Assembly: GCF_041345015.1 (NCBI RefSeq)
Contig: NZ_CP166769.1
Location: 1,240,001 to 1,304,000, forward strand
Reading direction: 5' to 3'
Source of the DNA: Bartonella sp. DGB1
Lineage (GTDB): Bacteria > Pseudomonadota > Alphaproteobacteria > Rhizobiales > Rhizobiaceae
DNA: 64,000 nt
Part shown: positions 20,001 through 28,065 of the stretch, one piece after another
Position numbering within the stretch: position 1 is the first letter of the stretch
Layout of the letters: each line of letters opens with the position of its first letter
Program-made: the position numbers and the translations under genes
Notes under the pieces: model-generated
Told to the model about the DNA's origin: nothing
What the model saw: only the letters and a program-made list of their open reading frames with translations
Database searches by the model: none

Positions 20001-21484
20001 CTAATCTAAATGAGAAATTTGCTAATACTATAAAATTAGATGGAAATAGCTTTGATGCTGGAGGCAAGCAAATTTCTAATGTCCTTGCTGGTGAAACTGA
20101 AACTGATGTTGCTACAATAGCTAATTTAAATAAAGCAGCTACGAATATCGAAGCTAAAATAGAGAATCAATATAACAGGGTAACTAAAAAACTAGAAGAC
20201 ATAATTACAAATAAATATGAAAAAGAGATTAAAATATCCTTAGATGAAACGATAAAAAAGAATGTAACTGATGATAAAATAACAAAAGCACTTAACGAAG
20301 TATTAACACCAAAAATAGCTGAGGCATTTGCTAATTCCTTAGCCTTAGACAAAGAAACAAACTCCTATTATAATGCTAAAGGTAATAGAATCTCTAATCT
20401 AGCTGATGCTGAACATGAAACAGATGCAGTAAATGTAAAAACCGCTAAATCATTAATTAACAAAAACGTTGTTGAAACTCGTTTAGGTAAGATCAATGAA
20501 GAATCTATTAAAGGAGCTTTAGTCATTGGTAATAATGCTTTGGCAGATCATATTAATGCTATAGCCATAGGTAATGCCGCCTCGGCTAAAGATGAAAATT
20601 CATTAGCATTTGGTAATAATGCTAATGCTCAAGCGGGGGGTATAGCTATAGGTAATAACTCTTTCGCTAATGGTAATGTAGTTAGCTTTGGCCAGAAAGG
20701 GCTGGAACGTCGATTAACTAACGTTGCTAAAGGTGAAGCTGATACTGATGCTGCTACAATCGCTAATTTTAGAGCAACAGGTCTGATTAATAAAGATGAT
20801 ATTACTCAATTAAAAAAAGAATTAGAAAACCTTAAGAAACATATACCTACACTTACAAAAGATGAAGACAATAAAGGTGTTTGGAATGCAGGAGAAACTA
20901 TTAAAGAAAAAGAAGATAGAGAAAATAAAGATAATAATAATCCAAGCCCAGGAACAGATACAGAATCTGATGGTTCGAATATATCTAAAAAGAAGATCAT
21001 ATCTGAAACAACAGGCAGTAGAGCTACCAATACCGACGCTCCGTCAGCAAGTGATAATAATGAAAAAAATAAAACTCCAGGTACACCAAGACGTATTACG
21101 AATATAGATGATGCTAAAGCTAGTAAAGACGGTGTTAATTTGCGTACATTTAAAAAAGAGCTGAAAAAGAGACAATTTGATAATAATATTGAAAGACTCA
21201 AAAGTGGTGTTGATGAACTAAAAACCGAAGTTGCTCAAATACGTGTTGAGGCAAGTCAAGCGGGTGCATTAGGTCTTGCGGTAGCTGGTTTAATCCATAG
21301 CACTGATCCTGGTTCTTTAAGTTTCTCTATTGGTACTGGTTATTGGCAGGCTGAAGGTGCTTTAGCCGCTGGTGTTAATTATACAACACCAAATGGTAGA
21401 ATAATATTTAAAGCGAGCGTAGCTTCTCCAGTCAAAAACTTCTCCCTAGGCGCTTCAGCTGGTATTGCTTTTAAAGTCTGGTAA
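19124..21484 (+). CDS. Trimeric autotransporter adhesin 2, C-terminal fragment with YadA anchor
   Basis: End of adhesin 2. The frame starts at the TC deletion near 19142; the ATG at 19124 is out of register with the gene. It continues 606-bp cassettes, has a stalk helix (residues about 345-420), a hydrophilic segment with PSPGTDTESDG (residues about 600-680), and a C-terminal YadA anchor: ASQAGALGLAVAGLIH, GSLSFSIGTGYWQAEGALAAG and beta strands ending in W. A strong terminator follows at 21509. Read together with the three upstream fragments it would give one adhesin of roughly 3500 residues. Confidence 0.88.
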   Translation: MVMMLMQAGGIAIGNNSFANGNVVSFGNKGLERRLTNVDKGINDTDAATLANLNEKFADTIKFKNDHFNARGQKISNVLAGEADTDVATIADVKRHTKELKNIMPKSLLDNSMQLDKETNSYYNAKGNRISNLADAKTDTDAVNVKTAKSLINKNVETRLGKINEKSIEGALVIGNNALADHINAIAIGTNAETKGKNSLAFGNDANAQAGGIAIGNNSFANGNVVSFGNKGLERRLTNVDKGINDTDAATLANLNEKFANTIKLDGNGFDAGGQKISNVLAGKIDTDVATIANLNEKFANTIKLDGNSFDAGGKQISNVLAGETETDVATIANLNKAATNIEAKIENQYNRVTKKLEDIITNKYEKEIKISLDETIKKNVTDDKITKALNEVLTPKIAEAFANSLALDKETNSYYNAKGNRISNLADAEHETDAVNVKTAKSLINKNVVETRLGKINEESIKGALVIGNNALADHINAIAIGNAASAKDENSLAFGNNANAQAGGIAIGNNSFANGNVVSFGQKGLERRLTNVAKGEADTDAATIANFRATGLINKDDITQLKKELENLKKHIPTLTKDEDNKGVWNAGETIKEKEDRENKDNNNPSPGTDTESDGSNISKKKIISETTGSRATNTDAPSASDNNEKNKTPGTPRRITNIDDAKASKDGVNLRTFKKELKKRQFDNNIERLKSGVDELKTEVAQIRVEASQAGALGLAVAGLIHSTDPGSLSFSIGTGYWQAEGALAAGVNYTTPNGRIIFKASVASPVKNFSLGASAGIAFKVW

Positions 21485-21508
21485 TAGTTATAATATAAAC
21501 ATCTATAA

Positions 21509-21540
21509 AAATAAGAGGTCATATGACCTCTTATTTTTTT
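21509..21540 (+). terminator. Rho-independent terminator after adhesin 2
   Basis: A perfect inverted repeat, aataagaggtcat / atgacctcttatt, is followed by a run of T. It lies 25 bases after the adhesin stop. The A-rich left flank means it may also stop transcription coming from the other side. Confidence 0.85.
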
Positions 21541-21645
21541 GTGATGAATGTATATTTTATAAAATATACTAATTATAAATTTTACTCGTATTCAGTTTAA
21601 TTACTATATAACTTAGAATAGCGATAATATTATAAGAAATAACAA

Positions 21646-23199
21646 TTATTTTCCGTTGCTGTAAGTTAAACTACAATCAAAATCAGGGAATATTATCTTT
21701 ACGCTACCAGAAAAATCTTTCCGAAGCACCAATAAATCTTGTTTTTCAAACCAATCTATTAATCGTTTCACTCTTGAAATAGAATAAGTGCCATATATTT
21801 TAGCTAAACTATCCATTGAGGGACAATCTTCCTTTAGCAAAGCAGCCCTTACTAAAGTTAAAAATACTGCTTGAGTATCTTCAGGCATCTTTTCTGCTTG
21901 TTCTATTGCTAAATTCCATTTTTGTTGCTTACCATCCTCTAAAATTTTAGGATAGATATTTTCAGCCTGCGCAATAGATAAATTATGACGGAAAATATTT
22001 ATATCTGGTAAATTTTTACTCCATTTATTAATCCTACAATGCACTAAAAAATCTTGATATAAAACTGCTACTTGTCGATAAGATATCTGCTTATCATTAA
22101 CCATATCTTTGCAAATTTTTTTAAGTAAATATTGTTCTTTTTCTTGTCGTTCATAATCATCAATTAAATTCATTTGAGCATTATTAAGATTAATATTCTC
22201 AATTAATTGATCTTGTTGTTGCATCTCAGCTATTTTTTTATCAATATCGGTAAAAATATTTTTATTATCTTCAACTAACTTTTCCTGAGAAGATTTATTA
22301 CTTATATCAATGAAATTCTCAAATAACATCTCTTGTTGTTGATTTTGGTCTATAATTGGTAATGGCAATAATTTAGGGCTAGCGGATTTTGACTGAGTAT
22401 CCACCTCACCTATTTTAATTATTAATGGTTTTCTAGATAAAGCAGGTCCAAGAGCAACAAAATATCCTCTTCTAAGTTCTCTAAATAACTCAGCTTGTTT
22501 TCTTTCCATTCCTAATAAATCAGCTGCCCTTAACATATCTATATCTAAGAAGGTTCGCCCCATAAGAAAATTTGATGCTTCCGCGGCTACATTTTTAGCT
22601 AATTTTGCAAGTCTCTGAGTAGCTATTATACCTGCTAAACCTCTTTTTCGACCTCTACACATAAGATTTGTCATAGATGATAAGGAATTTTTTCTAATAT
22701 CTTCAGGTATTTCTCCACCCACTGCAGGAGCAAATAATTGTGCTTCATCCACTACAATTAACATAGGATACCAATAATCACGCTCTACTTCAAATAAGTT
22801 ATTTAAAAATATAGCACTCGCTTGCATTTGTTTAACTATTTCTAGCTCTTCTAAATTAAGCACGACAGAGATTCTATTTTGCCTTACTCTTTGAGCAATT
22901 TGAGCTAATTCATTAGCATTATATTGTGCAGCCTCTATTACTAAATGTCCGAATTTTTCTGATAAAGTTACAAAATCACCTTCTGGGTCAATAATACATT
23001 GTTGCACCCACTCCGCACTTTTTTCTAATAACCGCCGCAATAAATGAGATTTACCAGAACCTGAATTACCCTGTACTAAAAGCCTTGTTGCTAATAATTC
23101 TTCCAGATCCATAAAAGCATCTGGTAAATTATCAGAAACAATATTATTTAAATCAAACCTGCTAGGCAGTTGCTTACCAAGATTTATATCTATTTTCAT
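21646..23199 (-). CDS. HerA-like / DUF87 ATP-binding protein
   Basis: Predicted P-loop ATPase of the HerA/FtsK-like class. It has Walker A GNSGSGKSH (about residues 44-52), Walker B MLIVVDEAQLF, and an arginine-rich segment MCRGRKRGLAGIIATQR typical of HerA-type motors. The C-terminal half is charged and probably helical, ending in a small winged-helix-like region (SMDSLAKIYGTYSISRVKRLIDWF). The ATG at 23199 (MKIDINLGK) is preferred over the upstream start at 23250 because the extra 17 residues are unlike the family. It is divergent from rplY. The cellular role is unknown; a DNA-translocating or packaging role is a family-level inference. Confidence 0.72.
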   Translation of the reverse strand: MKIDINLGKQLPSRFDLNNIVSDNLPDAFMDLEELLATRLLVQGNSGSGKSHLLRRLLEKSAEWVQQCIIDPEGDFVTLSEKFGHLVIEAAQYNANELAQIAQRVRQNRISVVLNLEELEIVKQMQASAIFLNNLFEVERDYWYPMLIVVDEAQLFAPAVGGEIPEDIRKNSLSSMTNLMCRGRKRGLAGIIATQRLAKLAKNVAAEASNFLMGRTFLDIDMLRAADLLGMERKQAELFRELRRGYFVALGPALSRKPLIIKIGEVDTQSKSASPKLLPLPIIDQNQQQEMLFENFIDISNKSSQEKLVEDNKNIFTDIDKKIAEMQQQDQLIENINLNNAQMNLIDDYERQEKEQYLLKKICKDMVNDKQISYRQVAVLYQDFLVHCRINKWSKNLPDINIFRHNLSIAQAENIYPKILEDGKQQKWNLAIEQAEKMPEDTQAVFLTLVRAALLKEDCPSMDSLAKIYGTYSISRVKRLIDWFEKQDLLVLRKDFSGSVKIIFPDFDCSLTYSNGK

Positions 23200-23327
23200 C
23201 AGGATTCCATTATTTTTTTTTACATTATCAAATTTTAAAAAAAAGCACACGCTTTTTTAATATAATTCACATAGAGCTCGTAAATAAAAGATAACTATTG
23301 AGAAAAATAATAAATTATAGTATAAAA

Positions 23328-23368
23328 CACCTACTATGTAGACACCCTTGGAGGCAACATAGTAGGTG
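23328..23368 (+). promoter_or_regulatory. 12-bp perfect inverted repeat in the rplY leader
   Basis: cacctactatgt (23328-23339) and acatagtaggtg (23357-23368) form a perfect 12-bp stem around a 17-nt loop containing cccttggagg. It lies about 55 bases before the rplY ATG, in the divergent gap with the HerA-like gene. No T run follows, so it is not a standard terminator. It may be an mRNA control element or an operator. Confidence 0.6.
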
Positions 23369-23422
23369 CAAAATTAACAAATAATTTTACCTTTAATCTC
23401 TCCATATTGAAAGGATACGGAA

Positions 23423-24022
23423 ATGAGCCAAATGAATACGCTCAAAGCCGAATTAAGGACACGAGCTGGTAAGGGGTCCTCTCGACAATTACGCAAACAG
23501 GGTTTAATTCCTGCGGTAATTTACGGGGATAAAAAAGCTCCTATCGCAATAGCTGTAGCTTATAAGGATATTTATTATAAAATATATGGCGGTGGTTTTA
23601 AAACAACCGTATTTAATATTGAATTAGATAAGAAAAAAATAGCTGTTTTACCTAAAGATTACCAATTAGATCCAGTTAAAGATCAGCCTCTACATGTAGA
23701 TTTCTTACGTATAACATCTGCATCAGTAGTAGAAGTAGAAGTACCAATAAATTATTTAAATAGTGATTCTGTCGCTGGGGTAAAATTAGGTGGTCATCTA
23801 AATATTATCTCTCATACTATAACATGTAGCGTAAATGCTAATGCTATACCAGAGTCAATAAAAGTAGATGTGGCTAATATGAATATCGGTGATACTCTCC
23901 ATGTTTCAGATATTCAATTACCTGAAGGTGTAACAATTTCTGAACATGCTACCGATCAAACGTTAGTAATGTTACAGGAAATACAACTGAAACTACTACA
24001 GAAGACACAACAGAATAGATAA
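23423..24022 (+). CDS. rplY: 50S ribosomal protein L25/Ctc
   Basis: Long (Ctc/TL5) form of ribosomal protein L25, which binds 5S rRNA. The N-terminal L25 domain (ELRTRAGKGSSRQLRKQGLIPAVIYG) is followed by the beta-rich C-terminal TL5 domain with VDFLRI and HVSDIQLPEGV. The length of 199 residues is normal for the alphaproteobacterial form. A gaaagga Shine-Dalgarno lies before the ATG, and a clear terminator follows. In many Rhizobiales rplY is directly followed by pth and ychF; here those two lie 3-4 kb away on the other strand. Confidence 0.95.
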   Translation: MSQMNTLKAELRTRAGKGSSRQLRKQGLIPAVIYGDKKAPIAIAVAYKDIYYKIYGGGFKTTVFNIELDKKKIAVLPKDYQLDPVKDQPLHVDFLRITSASVVEVEVPINYLNSDSVAGVKLGGHLNIISHTITCSVNANAIPESIKVDVANMNIGDTLHVSDIQLPEGVTISEHATDQTLVMLQEIQLKLLQKTQQNR

Positions 24023-24030
24023 TTAATAAA

Positions 24031-24057
24031 AACAACCCTTTAAGGGTTGTTTTTTTT
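24031..24057 (+). terminator. Rho-independent terminator after rplY
   Basis: aacaaccctt / aagggttgtt stem directly followed by T7, nine bases after the rplY stop codon. Confidence 0.9.
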
Positions 24058-24092
24058 AGTAATAAATATCATATCACTAACAAAATAGATAT

Positions 24093-25349
24093 GTGAATGA
24101 TATGTTAAAAAATCCTAATTTTTCTTGGTTAAAAAATCCTGAATTACAGCAAATATTAGCTTTTTTATCGCCTAATAATAAAAAAGCTATGGTTGTAGGT
24201 GGTGCCGTTCGTAACGCTTACCTTAATAAAGATATTTATGATATTGATATAGCTACCTCATGTTATCCAGAAGAAGTAATAACATTAGCTCAACAAAATA
24301 ATTTTAGAGTTATAAATACTGGTATAAAATATGGTACCGTTACTATAATAGGTAAAAACCAATCATATGAAGTAACTACATTAAGAAAAGATATTAAAAC
24401 TGATGGACGCCATGCAAAAGTAGTTTTTACTGATAGTTGGGCTGAAGATGCAAAACGTAGAGATTTTACTATAAACGCTCTTTATCTAACAGCTGATGGA
24501 GAAATATTCGATTATGTAGATGGTTTACAAGATTTACATAATAACTATATCAGATTTATTGGTGATCCCTATGAAAGAATTAACGAAGATTATTTACGAA
24601 TTTTAAGATTTTTTCGCTTCTATACTTATTATGGCAAAGGTCGTCCTGATAAATTAGCAATATTAGCCTGCACAGCTTTAAAAAATAAAATTAAATTTTT
24701 AGCTAAAGAACGTATCTGGGATGAATTTCGCAAGATCTTAATGGCACCACAAATAACGAAAACTATGTTATGGCTTAGACAAACAGCTATATTAACTATC
24801 TTAGTACCTGAAAGTGATAAATGGGGTCTAGAACATTTTCATTCGTTAATAAAATATGAAACAGCAAGCAAAGAAAAAATAAATTTTCTATTAAGATTAG
24901 CAAGTATAATACCGCCAAATATAGAAAAAGTTAATAATATAAATATTCGCTTAAACTTATCCAATCAACAAAAAAAAGAATATTTAACATTATGGCAAAT
25001 ATACACACAAACTACGCTTACACAAATTGAAGTGCAAAAGAATGAATTATTATATAATAAAGTTTCTCCTGCCTTAATTGATAGTTTAAAATTACGCAAA
25101 GCTATAGCAATAGATAAAAAAGTGGTAGATGCTAATTATGTTAAACAAATTGATCAGCTAATAGATTATTTTACCAATAACATTGCTCCTATTTTTCCTA
25201 TTAATAGTCAAGATATTTTTAACGCTGGTATAAAAGAGGGAAAAAATTTCGGCATAATCTTCAATAAATTAAAGAACATTTGGATCAAAGATAATTTTAA
25301 TATATCAAGAGAAGAATTAATCAAAATATTAAATAGTTTGTCTAACTAA
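24093..25349 (+). CDS. cca: CCA tRNA nucleotidyltransferase / poly(A) polymerase family
   Basis: Class II nucleotidyltransferase that adds or repairs the tRNA 3' CCA. It shows the family signature VVGGAVRNAYL, the catalytic pair DIYDIDIAT, KYGTVTI, EVTTLRKDIKTDGRHA, RRDFTINALY and the head-neck motif RINEDYLRILRFFRFYTYYG. Its 418 residues match the alphaproteobacterial form. The start is either GTG 24093 or ATG 24102; neither has a strong Shine-Dalgarno. Some alphaproteobacteria annotate this family as pcnB, but the C-terminal arginine-rich tail of PcnB is absent, favouring CCA addition. Confidence 0.9.
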   Translation: MNDMLKNPNFSWLKNPELQQILAFLSPNNKKAMVVGGAVRNAYLNKDIYDIDIATSCYPEEVITLAQQNNFRVINTGIKYGTVTIIGKNQSYEVTTLRKDIKTDGRHAKVVFTDSWAEDAKRRDFTINALYLTADGEIFDYVDGLQDLHNNYIRFIGDPYERINEDYLRILRFFRFYTYYGKGRPDKLAILACTALKNKIKFLAKERIWDEFRKILMAPQITKTMLWLRQTAILTILVPESDKWGLEHFHSLIKYETASKEKINFLLRLASIIPPNIEKVNNINIRLNLSNQQKKEYLTLWQIYTQTTLTQIEVQKNELLYNKVSPALIDSLKLRKAIAIDKKVVDANYVKQIDQLIDYFTNNIAPIFPINSQDIFNAGIKEGKNFGIIFNKLKNIWIKDNFNISREELIKILNSLSN

Positions 25350-25967
25350 TAAAGGTGGCATTTTTTCTAATAAGGCTGCTTTACATGTTCCTAAAATCAT
25401 ATTTTCAACAATATTTCTATCCGTAAAAAGATAATATTCAGCGCAAATAGATCTAAAAAATAATTGTTCTTTCTTATCTTGCAAAGTCCAATCAACCCCT
25501 ATATTTTTAACTATTATATGATGATAAAATAATAATATCGTCTTATGAAGATCTTTAATAAAATTAAATATATAATAACTAATTTGCGGATCATTCTCTC
25601 TAATTAAAATCTCATAAAATAAGCCTATACTACCACGTGTTATCTGCCTAGTGGGTAAATAAAAACGGTGCTTGGCTGCAGATAATAATTTCTCATATCT
25701 AATAAAATGGCTATATTTTTCACATAAACAGGTGAAAGCCTTTTGAAATGCTACATTAACATAATCATGTTGATCACGCTTATAATGTAACATAGGAATC
25801 AATTCTAAAGCAAAACCAAAGTTTAAGGGCCGCTCATTTAACATATAATAATTAAAATTTAGCGCGGGAATAAAAGGATTTACTGGATATATGTTATAAT
25901 CAAATAATATTGTAGCATAGCTATCATTAGCGTGTGTTTCAATTTTTTTCTCTTGAGCAAATTGCAT
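25329..25967 (-). CDS. Unknown protein, C-terminal part (possibly one gene with the next ORF)
   Basis: I do not recognise this 212-residue protein. It is rich in aromatic residues (FDYNIYPVNPFIPALNFNYYML; LLFYHHIIVKNIG), has no obvious signal peptide, and its 3' end overlaps the end of the convergent cca gene by 21 bases. Its ATG lies in a TAATG overlap with the upstream ORF and has no Shine-Dalgarno. Just upstream is an A6 run; one extra A would fuse both ORFs into a single protein of about 299 residues reading EGKIFEKNIMQFAQEKK. Given the frameshifts in neighbouring genes, the single-gene reading is the more likely one. Confidence 0.55.
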   Translation of the reverse strand: MQFAQEKKIETHANDSYATILFDYNIYPVNPFIPALNFNYYMLNERPLNFGFALELIPMLHYKRDQHDYVNVAFQKAFTCLCEKYSHFIRYEKLLSAAKHRFYLPTRQITRGSIGLFYEILIRENDPQISYYIFNFIKDLHKTILLFYHHIIVKNIGVDWTLQDKKEQLFFRSICAEYYLFTDRNIVENMILGTCKAALLEKMPPLLVRQTI

Positions 25968-26227
25968 TATATTTTTTCAAAAATTTTACCCTCAGAAAAA
26001 GAAATATTATTTAAATAATAATCATTTTCACTTATATGTTCCCAATTTTTGATATTGAAAATATTGTTTGCAGGCTGATTAGTTGATTTATTTATTAATT
26101 TTTCTATTGCCTCTAACATATTATATAATTGTTGCCGAAACTGATCACCCCATATAAAAAAAGGATTATGACAAAATTTAAAATTAGAATCTAACATATC
26201 ATTTCTCAGCTTTTTATAGATAATCAC
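25967..26227 (-). CDS. Unknown protein, N-terminal part
   Basis: Short ORF of 86 residues with no family I recognise. It contains FKFCHNPFFIWGDQFRQQLYNMLEAIEKL, a probable amphipathic helix. The GTG at 26227 or the ATG at 26197 (MLDSNFKF) could be the start. Its TAA overlaps the ATG of the following ORF by one base and sits next to an A6 run, so it may be the 5' part of a frameshifted gene. It is read in the same direction as ychF and follows it. Confidence 0.5.
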   Translation of the reverse strand: MIIYKKLRNDMLDSNFKFCHNPFFIWGDQFRQQLYNMLEAIEKLINKSTNQPANNIFNIKNWEHISENDYYLNNISFSEGKIFEKI

Positions 26228-26282
26228 TGATAAAATAATGCATCAAATCTAAAAAACAATAAAACCGTAAGAATTGCTACTT

Positions 26283-27386
26283 TTAAACATTATGTTTAAA
26301 TAAAATAATATCTCCATCCTGTACAATATATTCTTTACCTTCGTCCCTAGCTTTACCAGCTTCTTTAGCAGCTTGTTCACCATTATATTTAATATAATCT
26401 TCATAAGAAATTGTTTGCGCTCTTATAAAACCACGCTCAAAATCACTATGTATTACTCCTGCTGCTTGCGGCGCTTTAGTTCCTTTGGTAATAGTCCATG
26501 CTCTTGTTTCTTTTGGACCCGCAGTAAAATAAGTTATTAACTCTAATAATTGATAAGCGGCTCTTATTAGTCGATCTAAACCAGCTTCTTTTAATCCTAA
26601 TTCTTGTAAATATTCTGAAGCTTCTTCACTGTCTAATTGTGCTAATTCTGCTTCTATTGCAGCTGAGATAATAACTATTTGTGCAGATTGTTGTTCAGCC
26701 ATTCTTCGAACATTATCAACATAAATATTCCCTTTGATAATATCTGATTCCGCCACATTACAAATATATAATACCTTTTTAGAAGTTAATAAATTCAAGC
26801 TATTCAATAATTTTACTTCATCTGGTGTTAATTCTGAGAATAAATTTCTCGCTGGCTGTCCTTGCTCTAATAAGGCTAACGCCTTTTCCATAATAGGTAC
26901 TAATAATTGAGCTTCTTTATCTTTACTAGTTGCTCTTTTTTTCATTGCAGGTAAACGACGTTCCAAACTCTCAAAATCAGCTAGCATTAATTCAGTTTCT
27001 ACCGTTGCTGCATCAGACACAGGGTCTATTTTGCCTTCTACGTGAGTGATATCATCATCCTCGAAACATCTTAATACATGAATAATAGCATCTACTTCAC
27101 GAATATTAGCTAAAAATTGATTTCCTAGACCCTCGCCTTTAGAGGCTCCTCTTACCAAGCCAGCTATATCAACAAAACTCATTCTTGCTGGTATAATTTC
27201 TTTAGAACCCATTATTTTAGCAATTTCATTTTGTCTAGAATCAAGAACAGCCACCTCCCCTGTATTGGGCTCAATAGTACAAAAAGGATAATTTGCAGCT
27301 TGTGCTACTGCGGTTTTGGTGAGAGCATTAAATAAAGTAGATTTACCTACATTAGGTAAACCAACAATGCCACATTTTAATCCCAT
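26283..27386 (-). CDS. ychF: Obg-like GTPase/ATPase YchF
   Basis: Conserved ribosome-associated P-loop NTPase of the YchF/OLA1 subgroup, which prefers ATP. It shows the G1 loop GLPNVGKST (residues 8-16), a switch region NYPFCTIEPN, G3 DIAGLVRGASKGEGLGNQFL, and a C-terminal TGS domain with LITYFTAGPKETRAWTI and HSDFERGFIRA. Its 367 residues are full length and intact. It lies downstream of pth on the same strand, the usual pth-ychF pairing in this group. A small convergent gap separates it from the unknown gene at 26227. Confidence 0.96.
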   Translation of the reverse strand: MGLKCGIVGLPNVGKSTLFNALTKTAVAQAANYPFCTIEPNTGEVAVLDSRQNEIAKIMGSKEIIPARMSFVDIAGLVRGASKGEGLGNQFLANIREVDAIIHVLRCFEDDDITHVEGKIDPVSDAATVETELMLADFESLERRLPAMKKRATSKDKEAQLLVPIMEKALALLEQGQPARNLFSELTPDEVKLLNSLNLLTSKKVLYICNVAESDIIKGNIYVDNVRRMAEQQSAQIVIISAAIEAELAQLDSEEASEYLQELGLKEAGLDRLIRAAYQLLELITYFTAGPKETRAWTITKGTKAPQAAGVIHSDFERGFIRAQTISYEDYIKYNGEQAAKEAGKARDEGKEYIVQDGDIILFKHNV

Positions 27387-27408
27387 GATATTCTTCCTAT
27401 TCTATAAT

Positions 27409-27984
27409 TTATAAAATAATCTTATTCATAAATTGACTTGATTGGTTAGTTAACAATAAATAAATGAAGTTTGCGTAATTTTTGCTAATATTAGCTCAAC
27501 TTCTTCTCTTTCGTCTTTATTAAAATCACTCAAAACATAATTTTGCACAGACTCTTTATGCTTAGGACGATCAATACCTATTTTCACTTTATTATAATTG
27601 TTACCACAATATTGATTAACAGACTTAACGCCATTATGTCCTCCAGCACCGCCAGCTGTTTTTACTCTTACTTTAGCAAGCGGTAAATCCAAATCATCGT
27701 AAACAACAAATAAATTTTCTAAAGGCAATTTATAATAACTTAAAATTTCTCTTATAGCTTGACCGGAATTATTCATATAAGTTTGTGGTTTAACTAACAA
27801 AATTTTACTATCAGAACATTCTGGAATAAAAATATAAGTTATTAAAGAGTTAAACTTATTTTGCCACGCAACCGCATTATATTGATCAGCGACTTCATCA
27901 AGCAACATAAATCCAACGTTATGACGATTTCTATTATATTGTTTTCCAGGATTTCCTAAACCTGCTAATAATTGTTTGCGACAT
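27409..27984 (-). pseudogene. pth: Peptidyl-tRNA hydrolase, two frameshifts as sequenced
   Basis: Pth releases peptides from prematurely dropped peptidyl-tRNA and is normally essential. The central frame (27450-27908) has QTYMNNSGQAI, YDDLDLP, GGAGGHNGVKS and NKVKIGIDRP. The N-terminal hallmark LLAGLGNPGKQYNRNRHNVGF lies upstream in the same frame, but the ATG at 27984 (MSQ) is one frame off; one extra base near 27970 explains this. At the 3' end an A5 run (27479-27483) should be A6: restored, it reads NYANFIYLLLTNQSSQFMNKIIL, the family C-terminus, stopping at 27409. The restored protein of about 191 residues is exactly family length. Sequence error or slippage is likelier than true loss. 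Confidence 0.85.
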
Positions 27985-28065
27985 TGTTTTTTTCTTTATA
28001 AAGATTAATCTATCATTTATAAATAGTTTTATAACTATAGGTAAACCAAAATAACGGAATATTTT

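Noticed and set aside
5600-20700. Dense regular repeats resembling a CRISPR-like or satellite array
   Set aside because: Periods of 534-663 bp are multiples of three apart from the frameshifted units, lie in coding frames, and translate to YadA head/neck modules.
20862-21107. Plus-strand ORF of 81 residues inside the adhesin 2 tail
   Set aside because: Out of frame with the clear adhesin reading; lysine/isoleucine-rich shadow without a ribosome site.
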